In this document: piece by piece, positions 1 to 11,715 of the stretch
Position numbering within the stretch: position 1 is the first letter of the stretch
Layout of the letters: every line of letters starts with the position of its first letter
Assembly: GCA_002110485.1 (NCBI GenBank)
Contig: MOWL01000049.1
Coordinates: 372,001 to 436,000, forward strand
Origin: Emergomyces orientalis
Lineage: Eukaryota; Ascomycota; Eurotiomycetes; Onygenales; Ajellomycetaceae
Reading direction: 5' to 3'
DNA length: 64,000 bases
The notes under the pieces: generated by a model
The model's input: the letters and a program-made list of their open reading frames with translations, nothing else
Database searches by the model: none
What the model was told of the DNA's origin: nothing
Position numbers and translations under genes: made by a program

Positions 1-312
1 TTCGCAATTCACCTCTGGCTTGAATTTGAATGTTTTCAGATTTCTTTGCGTATCAAACCTAAATACTGGAACTAAGATCACTCATGAAGTCATTTCTACG
101 GCATTGATCTCAGGCTAAGTCATGGCAGCAACCACAGATGACATGCTCGAATAATTTTTGTTCATGGCTACAAAGGGCTAAACGTCCCTGAATGGCCTTG
201 GAACTCTATTAATTATTTTATTAGCCTAGTTGGCTTTTTATAACAAGCTCTTCGTGGCTCGCGAGTAGTCAAGCTATTACGTCCTGTGGGCAATCTGAGT
301 CAAGTCCATCTC

Positions 313-320
313 TATATAAA
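313..320 (+). promoter_or_regulatory. TATA box candidate for the aquaporin gene
   Basis: TATATAAA lies about 100 bases upstream of the chosen aquaporin ATG at 419, a usual spacing for a fungal core promoter. It is seen in sequence only; no transcript start is known. Confidence 0.4.
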
Positions 321-418
321 CGAGAGAAACTCCCGCAGGATTAATTTGTTTCATGCCAACCAGCCCCGCCCAAGGGCTCCGTAAGTATTGGGGCAAAATG
401 ATATGAGACCTAGAGAAA

Positions 419-1716
419 ATGCCATCGATATTCCCTCAAGCCAATTTTTGGCGTGGTGAACCTGGAACTTTGCCTGCGCCAACCGAGACCATCCCCTTTG
501 CTGGTCGTATAGGTGCGAATCAAGAGTTCTCGGTGGACAAAGACAACTGCACGCAGGTAGAGCTGTTGCAAAAATTTCCTGATGCTGCTCCCTGGATTCC
601 GTTGAGAGATGCCTTGTCTTTGAGACACTTTTTGCAGCCTCTGTTATGGAAGGCGGCTGCAATTGAAGCTATAGGTTCGGTTGCGTTCATGGCCTCTGGA
701 TCTGACGATTATGTTGCATGGATTAATTGATATCTCCAACATTTCCTAGGAAGCTGCTTATTAGTATACCTGACCTGCTTCGTTGCCGTGGGCTTGGGTC
801 AAACAGTGAAGTAAGCCCCAAAGCTGTTTACTCATGTACTCTTTTTTCTGAATGAAACATGAATGACGAATTTGGTTTTATCTAGCAACTTCGCATCTGG
901 TCCACTTGTTCCAAGCTTACTGGGTGCCCTCACATCGATTTTCATTCTACCTCTATTCATTTTTGCTGCCGGCCCAGTTTCTGGTGCTCACCTCAATCCT
1001 ACTATTACCATCGCTACATTTTTCGGTCGTCTGGCGACGCTACCCAGATGTATCTTGTATGTTGCGTTCCAAACATTGGGGGGCGCAATTGCAGGCTGGC
1101 TCTTGAGAGCGAGCTTGGACACTAGATCTGTGAGTTGCCCAAGATGAATCCACTCCAGAGGGGTGTCTCTACTAGCTCGACTTGACCTTCGTACCCATCA
1201 CCGAAGATCTACTGACGTAGTAGCGCAGTTCGTGATTCCGGGCTGCCATTTTAACACTGAAGTCGTCTCAGTGGGTAGCGCATTTGTTATAGAGTTTACC
1301 ACCGATTTCGCTTTGATATTTCTCTCATTTAGTGTCGGCCTTGACCCTCGACAGCGGGCTGTATTTGGGCCTGCTTTGGGTCCTATTTTGGTTGGTTTTG
1401 TGCTAGGGTTATGTGTCTTTATTACCGGTTTCAGTCGCCCTGGCTACACTGGATTTTGTATGAATCCCCACTGAGCAACTATTTCTTGATGGCCAGAAAT
1501 GTTCTGGTGGCATGCTAATACCCAAAACCAGCAGGAAACCCTGCCCGGTGCTTTGGAGCAATGGTTGGATCTCACTTTTCGTCGTATCATTGGATACATT
1601 GGGTAGGGCCGTTGGTTGCCTCCATCGCTCATGGGTTGCTGTACTACTGTATACCCCCATATTCCCGGAAAGAACATATCTTGCGGGCCATTCAGCACCA
1701 AACTACAAGTCACTGA
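419..1716 (+). CDS. Aquaporin / aquaglyceroporin-like MIP channel
   Basis: Five exons (419-674, 750-810, 886-1129, 1229-1457, 1532-1716) join in phase to give about 324 residues, the usual length for a fungal MIP channel. Exon 1 encodes a soluble N-terminal tail of about 75 residues; the rest is hydrophobic. The two half-helix signatures are visible: HLNPT near residue 143 and GNPARCFG near 266, followed by a last helix containing HWVGPLVAS. The segment VGLDPRQ before the second signature is typical of fungal members. The first box reads NPT, not NPA, and the alanine lines the pore, so selectivity may differ. Water or glycerol transport across the plasma membrane or an internal membrane is expected from the family; substrate cannot be told. 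The only weak splice site is the first donor (GTTCGG). The neighbour is a transcription factor on the opposite strand, converging. Confidence 0.85.
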
Positions 1717-3007
1717 TCATACGACATTGTGAGCTGTGTATTAGCTAAGTCACTGGCTTCCAAGATATGTGTCTACCTAGCGCGCACCATGAAAATATGT
1801 TGGTTATTCCTGTGGTATCACTCCCATGCCATGGGGCATACGCACCGTTATTTGGGCCTTTCCGCAAGCTTATGCGTCAAATCAATTACTCAGTGGGCTA
1901 AAAAAGAGAGCTTCCCTAAACTCTGTTGCGACAGACTACTGATCTTTCTGTACGTAATAATTACATCAGACACTGCCAGAGTTCGTAGGTAAAAGGAAGA
2001 GTACCCACAGCCTTACATCTAAAACCATCTGCAGAGCAATGTATTTATTTATATTTAACTACGTTACTCTAAGCTTGAAGTTATTATTATTTTGTGCCAC
2101 CCTGGAGAGTTATTACAGATTCAGTCAGATCAAGCAGACAGACAAACAGGAAGCAATTTCTATTCACAAAAGACCTAGCAGGGAGTCCGAGCTTCAACAG
2201 GCACAATTTTTGGAGGCCACAGATTGGTATTGATAATGTGATTTCTGACGTCCTATACTGTGAGAACAGACCTCCAAACTTTATCCATATCTCTTCATCG
2301 ACGTCTTGACAATCCTGCGTGACGTGAAGGGTAGGCGAGCATTTGTAGACTCGACATGTCTTTTCATGGTCATATTTTAGCTGTCTTAGCGAGAGAAAAG
2401 TTGATAGGTGAATGGTCACGCTGTTATGTAGAGAAAATTAAACGGCAGTTAACTTTTTTAAGCCTGTAGCTTCGGCGTAATGTTACTAGTTTAATAGTAA
2501 CTATATCGCATCTTGGGAATAAAGTACGGTAGTATTGTTTTTATTTCATTTTGTTTTGCTAGGCCTAAAGATCTGTGCGTCAACTTTTAAAAGTCTAACT
2601 AGTGCCTTTAATTTTTGTTTTCCTTACACCTGTCGGCGAAGTGTTTGTGATACCACGAATAGGGAACGACCATGTAATGTACTACTGGAATTTTTAGGTG
2701 AGATCAATAAGTATATAGGCCCTGGCAGTTTACCTGTATTGGTGATCCAAGAGACATGAAAAAAAATATCCAAAAAAAAGTCAGTTAGCCAGCCCCTTTT
2801 GAGGTTCTTCAGATGGGGCTAAAGAAAGATAGACAAAACATATGAAATATGTGCGTTCTGAAGAAAATACTACCAGCGGAGTGGTTAATTCACCCCAGGA
2901 GTTCATCACCGTTTGCGAGCTCCGTCCAGAGGCGATTCTCTTCCCATACTCGTTGCATGAGCTTGCTTACGGACAATAACTATTCCTCTCATTAGCCATC
3001 CCATCAA
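1717..3007. other. Intergenic, no gene seen
   Basis: This is AT-rich sequence between the convergent 3' ends of the aquaporin and the zinc-cluster factor. Short open frames are present but none shows a recognisable domain or a splice-consistent extension. It should hold two 3' UTRs. Confidence 0.6.
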
Positions 3008-5747
3008 CTAGTAACCTAAGCATTGAATTTCACCCCTCACTGGGTTGGGGAGGTGAGGGGGGGGGGTGTGGAGATGGACCTTGTCCCCAATTTCTTCGTA
3101 CCTCTTCACCTTGGCACAGAATTCCTCGCGTTGCGCCAGGTCCAGGGTCTCACAGCCCGCTGTGAATAGTGGGAAGTGGGTACACAAGTCCGAAGTCTCG
3201 CCGCGTTGTATTTGGTTCAACTCGTGTATCAGCGCAGCTACGGTCGACTGCACTTCTGGGTCCGAAGATTCTTTCCCCATCACCCGTCGGTAAAGATGTA
3301 TCAGCCCGGCCAGCTGGAACGCTTTGTTGGTGGCTACCGTTTGCTTCCATTCTTGTGCGGTCCTGTGTCTGCAGTTCGTGTATCGCGGGCTGCTCGTGTT
3401 TTTGATATCATGTCGCAGTTTCTCGGCTTTGTCGAGAATTTCAACTGGTGGTCTCCATTTAGGGGAGCCCCGGGTAGAGTCAGAATGGTGACGTCGTTCT
3501 TTATCGCACTGGTGAGTTAATTCTGACAAACGGCCAAGGAGCGAGCGGCATATCGGGGTGAAGCCAAAGAAACAGTCGAGTTCCAACTCCTTGTCCCTGT
3601 CAGGAGGTATCAATTGTTGCCAATATCTCCCTCCAAATAATGCTGGTTCGGTTTGATGACAGGAGAGACTACCTATAATATCCGTATATCCCAGCCACTG
3701 ACTCAAAAACTTTTCTCCAGCGTCTTGTTGAGCGCCTCGTTGACTACCATGCTGCATGGATTGGCGGGAAATGAAAAGCTCGCGAGCGAATTTTAGATGA
3801 GCCTGCCAAGAGAGTGGTACTTCGAAGATGTTTGGGAATATAATCTTGATGGTTATGAGCATGAGTGCTGTGGCAAGGCTGGTGGAAGAAGAATGCTTTT
3901 CGGGATGAGCTAGCGCTGCGCGGAGGGCGGGGAGGACAGGGCGTGTCCAAGTAGCGATGCGGTTAGAAGGCGCTGGATGACCCAGAAGGCGAGCACGATG
4001 GCCAGCGGACAACACCAACAAAAGGTTCATTAAATTTGGATCCTCGACGGCCACTTGAATGCTCCATTTAGCAACAGGGAATCGGCATCAAGAGGTCAGG
4101 TAACTTACTTGCTGGGAGAACACGAATAAAGGGGTTATCTGGGCAATCATGCGGGGTCAAACTCCGGGCTGTATGGTTAATAAAATGGTGGAAGTAGAGG
4201 AGATTTATAGCACTTTCCAAGAGTGTGGAGGGTAAAGGAGATGGGTATCGCGGGATATTTATAGGAACAGGGCGTGCATAATAGCTATGGTTTGAAAAGG
4301 TGGTCACGGCTTTTCTCTGGATATTTCGATCCAATGCCGCGGTGTTTGATCTATAATTATTTCTGCTCTGAGAGGGCAAAAGGCGTGATGGTAAATCATG
4401 TTCTGTCGCGCGGTGGTCGTTATTCTTGGCTCTATCCAAATCGGGGCTGCCGTAACAAATTCCACAATTGATCAAAGTTTTATGAGGGCAGGTCATAGGA
4501 TAAACAGGAGCGACAGCTGGATTGCCGAAAGACGACTCAATGTCGAGTTCACTCGCGGCCGAGTGGGACGATGAGAAAGGAGAGGAATAGTTCTGTGGAC
4601 CAAAAGGTGTGTTTGTAACACAACCTTCCAGGTTTTGAGCCGTGTAATCGGTTGATGTTGCTACTGAGTTGCTCGGGGGCGATAATAGATTTGCATGGTT
4701 AGGCATTTTAGACCTCCAACCCGTATGGTCATTATTACCCGATGGTGAAGTAGGGTGTAAGCAAGGTTGTTTGTTGATAGCCCAATTACTGTGATTTGGT
4801 TCCAGGTCATTGGCAGGGTTGTCGAATGAGACTCCAGGACTAGGAGAAGGACGCCATGATAGTCGAGTTAGTCGTGCGTTTAGGTCAGGTTCAAATGTTG
4901 AACCAGCGTTATCCTCCGAGCGAGCAATATTTCCGGCATTAGTCAACGACCAACCGGGTGATGGGTTGGGTGAAGATTTGAATTGGCAGGAGGAGGGAGT
5001 GAGTAGAAATTGGCTCTCCGTGAAGGACGAAAGGGACTGGCTCGATTGACTGTTTTGTTTCTGGTATCCGTCCCCACCAGGCAAAGGAACTCTTTGTGGG
5101 AATTGAGGAGAAGTTATGTCTAAATCTGGAGAAAACGGCGGAGAAAACTCTGTCTTTGGTGATATTTTAACTGAATATCTTTGTTGGAATGTTTGGGCGT
5201 GTGAGGACTCTGGATTGGGATCACCCCGCAAACATGGCCCAGAGTCAACATGACATAGATCGGCCACCGTTGTGTGTTTGGCCACAGCGACTGCGTGAGC
5301 TGGTGCGTCAGAGACAGGTAGGACTGGAGGCGGAATTGGACCCCGGGAAGTATTCTCGACAGAGAGATCTGTGAGGGAGAATGAATCAACTGCGCGGCTG
5401 GGGCCGATAATTGCATGTTTCTTCTTCGCACCCCGTTCCCAATTCAGTCGGATACTATAATCACACCTGCCCCCATGGCGATGGCAGTTCAGACAAACTG
5501 GCTTTTCCTCACCGCTAATGTGGAACCAATCTGCTTGTCATTAACCGTATGGACATGGCTATCCGCCGAGGTTATACATACCATTTCACTTTTCGAGCCT
5601 TACATGACCTGTTAATATAGGTAGACGAGGACACAGAAGTAAGTACATCATACATATTATCATCAATTTGCAAAGAAATACATACCAGCAGCCAGTACGG
5701 CTTCGTCGTTTGACCCCAGGGACAACGGGTTTCTTCGGACGAGTCAT
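3008..5747 (-). CDS. Zn(2)Cys(6) fungal transcription factor
   Basis: Four exons on the minus strand (5686-5747, 5582-5608, 4109-5514, 3008-4053) give about 846 residues. The binuclear zinc cluster is complete, with cysteines at 20, 23, 30, 37, 40 and 47 (spacing 2-6-6-2-6) and a basic stretch KARKVK between them. Two introns cut through the cluster, so it is only visible after splicing; the middle exon is 27 bases long. A low-complexity Ser/Pro/Asn-rich linker fills most of exon 3. The C-terminal half (motifs NPFIRVLPAM and LLLVLSAGHRARL) resembles the fungal-specific regulatory domain of the Fungal_trans_2 type. It should act in the nucleus as a DNA-binding regulator; target genes cannot be predicted. 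The gene upstream on the other strand (AIG1-like) is 2.5 kb away, so co-regulation is not implied. Confidence 0.88.
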
Positions 5748-8261
5748 TTTGCAGGTCGAATATGAACGCCCTTTTGGAGGTTGCGTAAGCCTTGTGATCC
5801 GGGAGATAGAAAGGCTTCCTTTTTTTAACGCGATTTAATGTGATATCTAATATACACAGGCCGATGTTGGGCGAGTCGAAAAGGGGGCTGCGTGGCAGCT
5901 TGTAAACAATAACAATTAGCGTATTGCAGTCGTACATGCATGTACACACCAAAGAGTATTTCCATACAAATTAAAATATCGCAGTTAAGAAAGGCTCAAA
6001 TGAGCGCTGAGGGTGGTCTAAATGAAGTAACATTATGTGTGATTTAAGTATAAGAATGGCTGTTTATCTCGCCAAGGGGAAAAAGGGAGGAAAAGCAGTC
6101 GAAAAAGGGGGGAGGAGGTATCATATATATTTCCAAGGGAATGCATACACAGTGGTATTTGTGTGTATCACAGTGAGCTCCAGGATAACTGCTGTATCAT
6201 CTCACAAAAGAGCTCTGCTGTCCGTACATTCGACATCTATAATCAATGGCTGGTTTGGTACGGTGGAGCAAGGAGGGGAGCGTGGACGAGCAATGCGGTG
6301 CTCCGCATGTCCCAGGAAATAATAGCAACAACAATTCGTAATTGATGGGCAGTTATCACTTTAAAAATTAGAAAAGAAACGCGAGTATTAAGATATATAA
6401 AGGTATATCAATGAGGAGGAAAAGGGGTCGGTATATATGTATCGAAACCTGAACAAACTGCGCCTGGCTGGCCCCGAGGCGTTCAGTTTCAACAAGCCCA
6501 TGCCGAAGGTAACCAAAGCTTGGGCTGGGAATTGGCTAAATTCTCATCCGCAATACCTTGGTTTAATGCTCGGGCGATCCCTGGGTACCTAATAATTTTC
6601 TGACACCTGAGCAAATTTCTGGCGTTAAATTAACTTTTGCCTGGCGACGACAACGACCATCATGGAGGAGTTACAGTTGAGTGGGATTTGAAGCAATTTA
6701 TGATGGAAAATATGGGTAGAGTGGTCTCCATTCTTGTATTTAAACAGTTAAACGCCAAAAAAAAATGAATAGAGATGATGTTTTCGGCCATGGCCCTCTC
6801 CGAAATAATAATTACCTGCACGTAAACGTGATCAATGTAAGAGGAGTCCAAGGCCTGCTATTGCGAATATTAGAAGATGAGGAGGTCCAGCGTGAAGAGT
6901 AGCTTCCGGGGGGGGGGGGGGTGGGGGTTAATTAATAGTCGTCTGAGGCCTGCATATCTCTGATAGTTAGATCTTGGATCTTGGAAAATCTTCGAAGTAA
7001 AAACGGTGTGTCGGTTTATCAAGTCCCAAAGATGTTCCCTACGCAGTAAATAACTTAATATAATCTTGGGGTTTCTCGTTACAATTAGGTAGTTACAGAA
7101 CATAAATCTACTAGTCTCATAGAAGTTAGATACAGTCACAGTTGATTTTGTCAAACAGCGACAATTAGACACAATCTGCTATTATATTAGTATACACTAT
7201 CATTACAAGATGAGTATATAAATGCAGTGTGATTGGCAGAGAGGATAAATCTGAGCAGATATGAATAAATATCATGACTCTATAACTTTTACCCACTACC
7301 TGGGTAAACAGCCCCTCAAGAAAGCAAATCCGCCTTTGGGTTTCCCTTTTCTATTCTTCTCTCGCGTTTGGTTGCACCAAAGTTTTGTACTTTCATACAA
7401 AAGGGAAAATATAGTTTATTATTTTACTCATTCCGTCCAGTTCTTCCGGTTCTTCCGTAATTTGATTTGATAACCAGAAATTTAAAAATACGCTGTACAG
7501 TTCATGCAGTAGTTAGCACAGCGGGTTGGAGGAGTGTGTTCAGCCTGAGTATTGTAATTCGAGCAGCGCAGCCCCGACGCCGCCAAAGGTGAAAAGACAT
7601 TAGGGAGTTAGTCGAGTCGCAGTTTTTCAAATTGGTTCTGTGCAAAATTTTTTGTACTGATATCTTTGCACAAATGAATTCCATGGGTCACTAAAATGTG
7701 TACTAACTAGTTTAAAGCGAAACTGAGATATAATCGTTTCTGGAAGATCCATGGATCTCACCCGAGCAACTGAGAGATTTTGAAACAAGCCTTCACATAG
7801 GTATTCTTTTGAACTTCTTAGTGATTGCATTGATTGGCTATAGATATATGAGAGAATAGCAGCTGTAATCTGAGAGAATGAATAATGTAACTAATGATAT
7901 CAGATTGTGAATATTAATATTATCAACAGTACGGAGTAGTTAATAGAAAGACTGCTGCTATATTATATAGCTCTACATTAACTAACAATCGCAGTGTATC
8001 AGTGATGTAATCAGCTTATTAATGTATTTTATGATTTTTTAACTACTAAGGTATCATACTCTAGCTGTACTGTGTGAAGCAGCTGTTCAGCAATCATAAT
8101 CCGATATCATAACTGTCTTCTTTGGAAGAACAGCTGTATTATATTGCTTTAACTTGCTACGCTCGTTCCGTAAACAACCACGCCAGGTCGACATCATTTG
8201 AGCTATATACTGCGTAGTTACCCTTATATCGCTGTCGTTCAATCCTCCGACCACTGCCACG
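5748..8261. other. AT-rich intergenic region, divergent promoters
   Basis: This 2.5 kb lies between the divergently transcribed zinc-cluster factor and the AIG1-like gene. It contains a run of about 14 G followed by T and 5 G near 6908-6927, and very AT-rich blocks around 7900-8050. No open frame here has family features or splices into a longer protein. Confidence 0.55.
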
Positions 8262-9644
8262 ATGAGAACTGCCTCGCTCCCACTCGAGTCTCTTCTTATT
8301 GCGAAACATCCGCTGCAGAGGTTCCATTCTCCCTCCCGCGGGTTTTCTGCCATTATCCATGTTAGTTGAAGATTTTACATGATGCCCAACTACTTCTACT
8401 TCCTGTCCGCGGTTGTACTGGTAGTAAAGCCAGCCGGCCGCGTGGAGCGGACTAGCCATATGCCGAATGTATATTGATTTATTTTGTTATTATTCGCTTT
8501 CCAGTTAGCTGCATTGTCGAGCTTCGCATTGTCGTTCAAATAGTAAGTATTTGTTGATGCCCTTGGTGAAGATGAATGTAGACATAAGAGACACATACAT
8601 TCTCCGCCGTGCCTATATACCCTCCCCGATATCTGCCATCTGGTTAACTATCAGGGTTTTAACAATTTTGCAGCATCAATGACCACCCGAATTTAGCGTA
8701 GGTAGCTACCCCCCCCAAAAAAAATACAATAATAGAATGAAACAATATACATTCAATAATGAACTCTGCTGATAAAATCCAATTCCCAGAACTGAGGCCT
8801 ACGGATGGCATTTCCAGTACCTGACCATCATCGGCCTGTGTATGGCTACACTGACAAACCTGGTGGGCCTGGCTGCAGACATTTTTCTGTCGTCGCGCCT
8901 GTTTGCTGCTAAGAACGTGCTTCTGGTGTGCAGCGCACCAATGGAAGTGTTGATCAGTATTTTATACTGGGGCTTGAGAATCGTAAGCTCTTGCTGGGAA
9001 AATTTATGCTCGAAACCGCAACAAAATATGACGACCTGGGCTAAAAATATAATGCACTGATTGATTCTAGATTGATACTAAGCTTGTGAAACCCGATTGG
9101 GTGGAATTATCTACAGAGGCTGGTAAGTTTTTCTTCTCTCGGCTCATATTTCCTCGGTGAGTTCCGAGAGACCCCGAGCCGTGTTTTGGCATACTAAGGG
9201 AACCGCTTCTGCTATAGACATTGGATTTCATGCCATCCCGGCCGTGGTATTGACGATTGATCTACTGTACCTATCGCCTCCTTGGTCTATCAGGGCCCTA
9301 CCATCCATGGGGTTGGCCAGTTTCATCGCGTTTGGCTACTGGTTTTGGGTGGAGAAGTGCTACCAGTATAACGGATGGTAGGCATATCCACGCCAACTAT
9401 ATAAATATATATATATATATTTTATTTATTTACATATCTGGGTTCAATTCCACTGACTTAAATCGACAGGTACCCCTATCCCATTTTCGAAAAGCTCACT
9501 ACTGGCTGGCGAATCGTTCTTTTTTTGTTCAGTGCCACCTTGATGGCCATGAATACCCTGTTATTGAAGCGCCTGTACCATCAGATGAATGGTTTTCTCC
9601 ATCCCACTGGAGACACACACCCCGGCGCATTGAAACGCGCTTAA
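8262..9644 (+). CDS. FAR-17a/AIG1-like integral membrane protein
   Basis: Seven exons (8262-8360, 8505-8542, 8674-8697, 8790-8982, 9071-9122, 9218-9377, 9470-9644) join in phase to give about 246 residues. Family landmarks appear in the expected order: HPLQRFHSPSRGFSA near the start, EAYGWHFQYLTIIGL, SAPMEVLISILYWGLR, the ADIGFHA block, LYLSPPW, and a C-terminal WYPYPIF. About six transmembrane segments are expected. Animal AIG1/ADTRP members hydrolyse fatty-acid esters of hydroxy fatty acids through a conserved Thr/His pair; whether fungal members do so is not known to me, so the function is inference. Exons 2 and 3 are only 38 and 24 bases and are easily missed, which would make the gene look 5'-truncated. 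Every donor is GT and every acceptor AG. Confidence 0.85.
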
Positions 9645-10678
9645 AAGTGTCCACCTGACACGTTCATATGATTCATTCGCTTGTCTTGCGTTAAAGATCA
9701 CAATAATTCAGTCCCCTCAGCCAACCTGAGTGGTGGATCGATCACAGACGTCCTTGGTTTTTGATTTCCCCTCTTCCCCTTTTTTCCCCTTAGCAAGAGC
9801 CGACTTGGAGATTATTTCGGATCTTTATTTGATGCATTTTTTTGAGAGCTGGAGAGGATAAAACGTTTTCATGGTTATATGTTTGTTCGCTATTCGGATT
9901 CGTTTTTGAATGAATTTGGACTGGGATGCATGAAGAACCCAGCCCAGTAATTGACAGATCTAGCAAGTAGGCAATGGGATACAAAGATAGATCAGAGAAT
10001 TGCATCTAAAACAAATTTTAATCAAACGTGCTCTTGAATAAATTGCAAGCTGCGGCCGGAGTGTATCTCGTGTCAGCGAGCTAAGAGGTCCACACCATTT
10101 CATTCACATGATAGCGGCGCCAACCCTTGTGGGCATTGGATCTTAGCTGGCCCATCTCCAAATATCGAAAACGTAAATCTTGACCCCTTCGACGGTTATT
10201 CAAACATCTCCGATTCTGGAAAACTGAGGTATACACCGTCCGAGTGGTGAAAAATCATTCGGCGTTTATCAACACTAGCCGCACAGTAAGCGCTGGAGGA
10301 CATACATCTTCTGAGGCTCATCCAAAGGTAGTTAAACTATATTTATCAAGGCCCTCCTAGATCGACATTGACCACTACCGTAATGTATATTGGCTGGCTC
10401 GACAGATAAGGGTGGTTGGGCGGTTGTGGATAACTAGTACTACTACTACTACTTACCGAAACCTGCAAAAAAAAAAAAAAAAAAAAGGGAGACCTTGCAA
10501 TATAATTTAACTGCAGGTGCCAAGAGTGAGTGACTTGCTGCTTATGTAACGTCACGATATCAAACCCCAAACTTTCACCCAAGCTTTCTTTTTCCACCGC
10601 AACAAACACACCAGCAAGCTACCTAGGTACAGACACAGAGCGAGACACACACAATCGATCATTGTACACACAACCAGA
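9645..10678. other. Intergenic, with (ACT)n and poly-A
   Basis: No gene is supported. The stretch holds a short ACT repeat (about 10436-10454) and a run of 20 A (10467-10486) about 190 bases upstream of the PAM17 start, which may be part of its promoter as a poly(dA:dT) nucleosome-excluding tract (inference). Confidence 0.5.
10467..10486. repeat. Poly-A tract of 20 bases
   Basis: An uninterrupted run of 20 A lies upstream of PAM17. Such tracts are common in fungal promoters. Confidence 0.9.
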
Positions 10679-11715
10679 ATGCATCTCACCGTGATTAACG
10701 GTCCCTTCCGCACTGCGGTCCTGGGCGGCAGGATCCCATGCAGTTTGAGCCCATTCATCCTATCCAGCTCCGCCAACACCTCTGGGGCTCCCACCAGCAA
10801 CTCATCTTTCCCCGCGCTGCCCCAACCATGCAAATATAGCACTACTCGATCCACGAGAGCTCAACCGCCGCTGCACCAGAAGCGCCATGCGAGCACTAGA
10901 TGCAGTGGGCAATCTCTCTTCAAGTTCCAGCGAAATCCGGTTTCGCGCAGCCCAGACCGTTCCACCTCCGCCCTTCTTCCGTCCTCCGCCACAACTACCC
11001 TCCGCACTACTACTACTACTACTACTACCCGTAAATCCTCCACACAAGCAACCTCCTCATCAACGGGGTCGTCCACAAACGGCTCATCTGCTCACAGCAG
11101 TATACCACCCGAAAACTTGCCGCTCGATTGGAATTCCTTCTTCCGTCTCCGCGCTTCCCGCCGGAAATACTCCCTCGTCTCATCCATCATAGCCTCCGTT
11201 TTCAGCACTGCCGGTGGCGTGCAGGTGCTCGCAGCGAATAACATGGATACCATAGGTGCGCAGGCTTTGGGTCTTGATCCGTTTATTGTCCTGGGACTGG
11301 CGACCGCCTCGTGCGCGGCGTTGGGGTGGCTACTCGGCCCGGTATTGGGCAATTCACTTTGGGGCCTTGTGCATAGAAAATACAAAGCGGCTGTTGCAGT
11401 GGTATTTCTCCCCTCCGTTCTCTTTCTGTCTTCACTTCACACATATTCATCTATTCCTTCCCCCAGCAACTTTGAAAATTTGCCCCATTCCCATCCATGG
11501 ACACGCTACTGACAGTGACGTCCCGTTTTCCACCATAACAGAAGGAAAAAGAATTCTATAGCCGGATAAAACGGTTCCGCGTTGACCCGTCGGCCAATTC
11601 GTACTCCAACCCGGTTCCCGATTACTATGGTGAAAAGATCGGCAGCATCCAGGGCTATCGCCAATGGCTCAAGGATCAGCGTGCTTTCAATCGGAAGAAG
11701 CGAAGCTTCCTCTGA
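10679..11715 (+). CDS. PAM17: Presequence translocated-associated motor subunit PAM17, mitochondrial
   Basis: Two exons (10679-11401 and 11542-11715) encode about 298 residues. PAM17 is an inner-membrane component of the TIM23-associated import motor that helps drive preproteins into the mitochondrial matrix. The N-terminal ~140 residues are Ser/Thr/Arg-rich and poor in acidic residues, as expected for a matrix presequence, and contain an eight-threonine run encoded by an ACT repeat. The conserved core follows: LDWNSFFRLRASRRKYSLV, then two hydrophobic segments, the second around GLATASCAALGWLLGPVLG. Exon 2 supplies the conserved tail EKEFYSRIKRFRVDPS and NPVPDYYGEKIGS, ending RAFNRKKRSFL. 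The 140-base intron interrupts a reading frame that would otherwise run on to a wrong stop at about 11512. The identification is firm. Confidence 0.92.
11006..11028 (+). repeat. (ACT)n microsatellite coding poly-threonine in PAM17
   Basis: About seven and a half ACT units lie in frame within the PAM17 presequence and encode a threonine run. Length changes here would stay in frame. Confidence 0.85.

Noticed and set aside
8157..8596. Two overlapping minus-strand frames
   Set aside because: They are antisense to exons 1 and 2 of the AIG1-like gene and have no family features.
9441..9452. GGTTCAATTCC, a tRNA B-box-like word
   Set aside because: It sits in the last intron of the AIG1-like gene and no A box or cloverleaf stems could be drawn around it.
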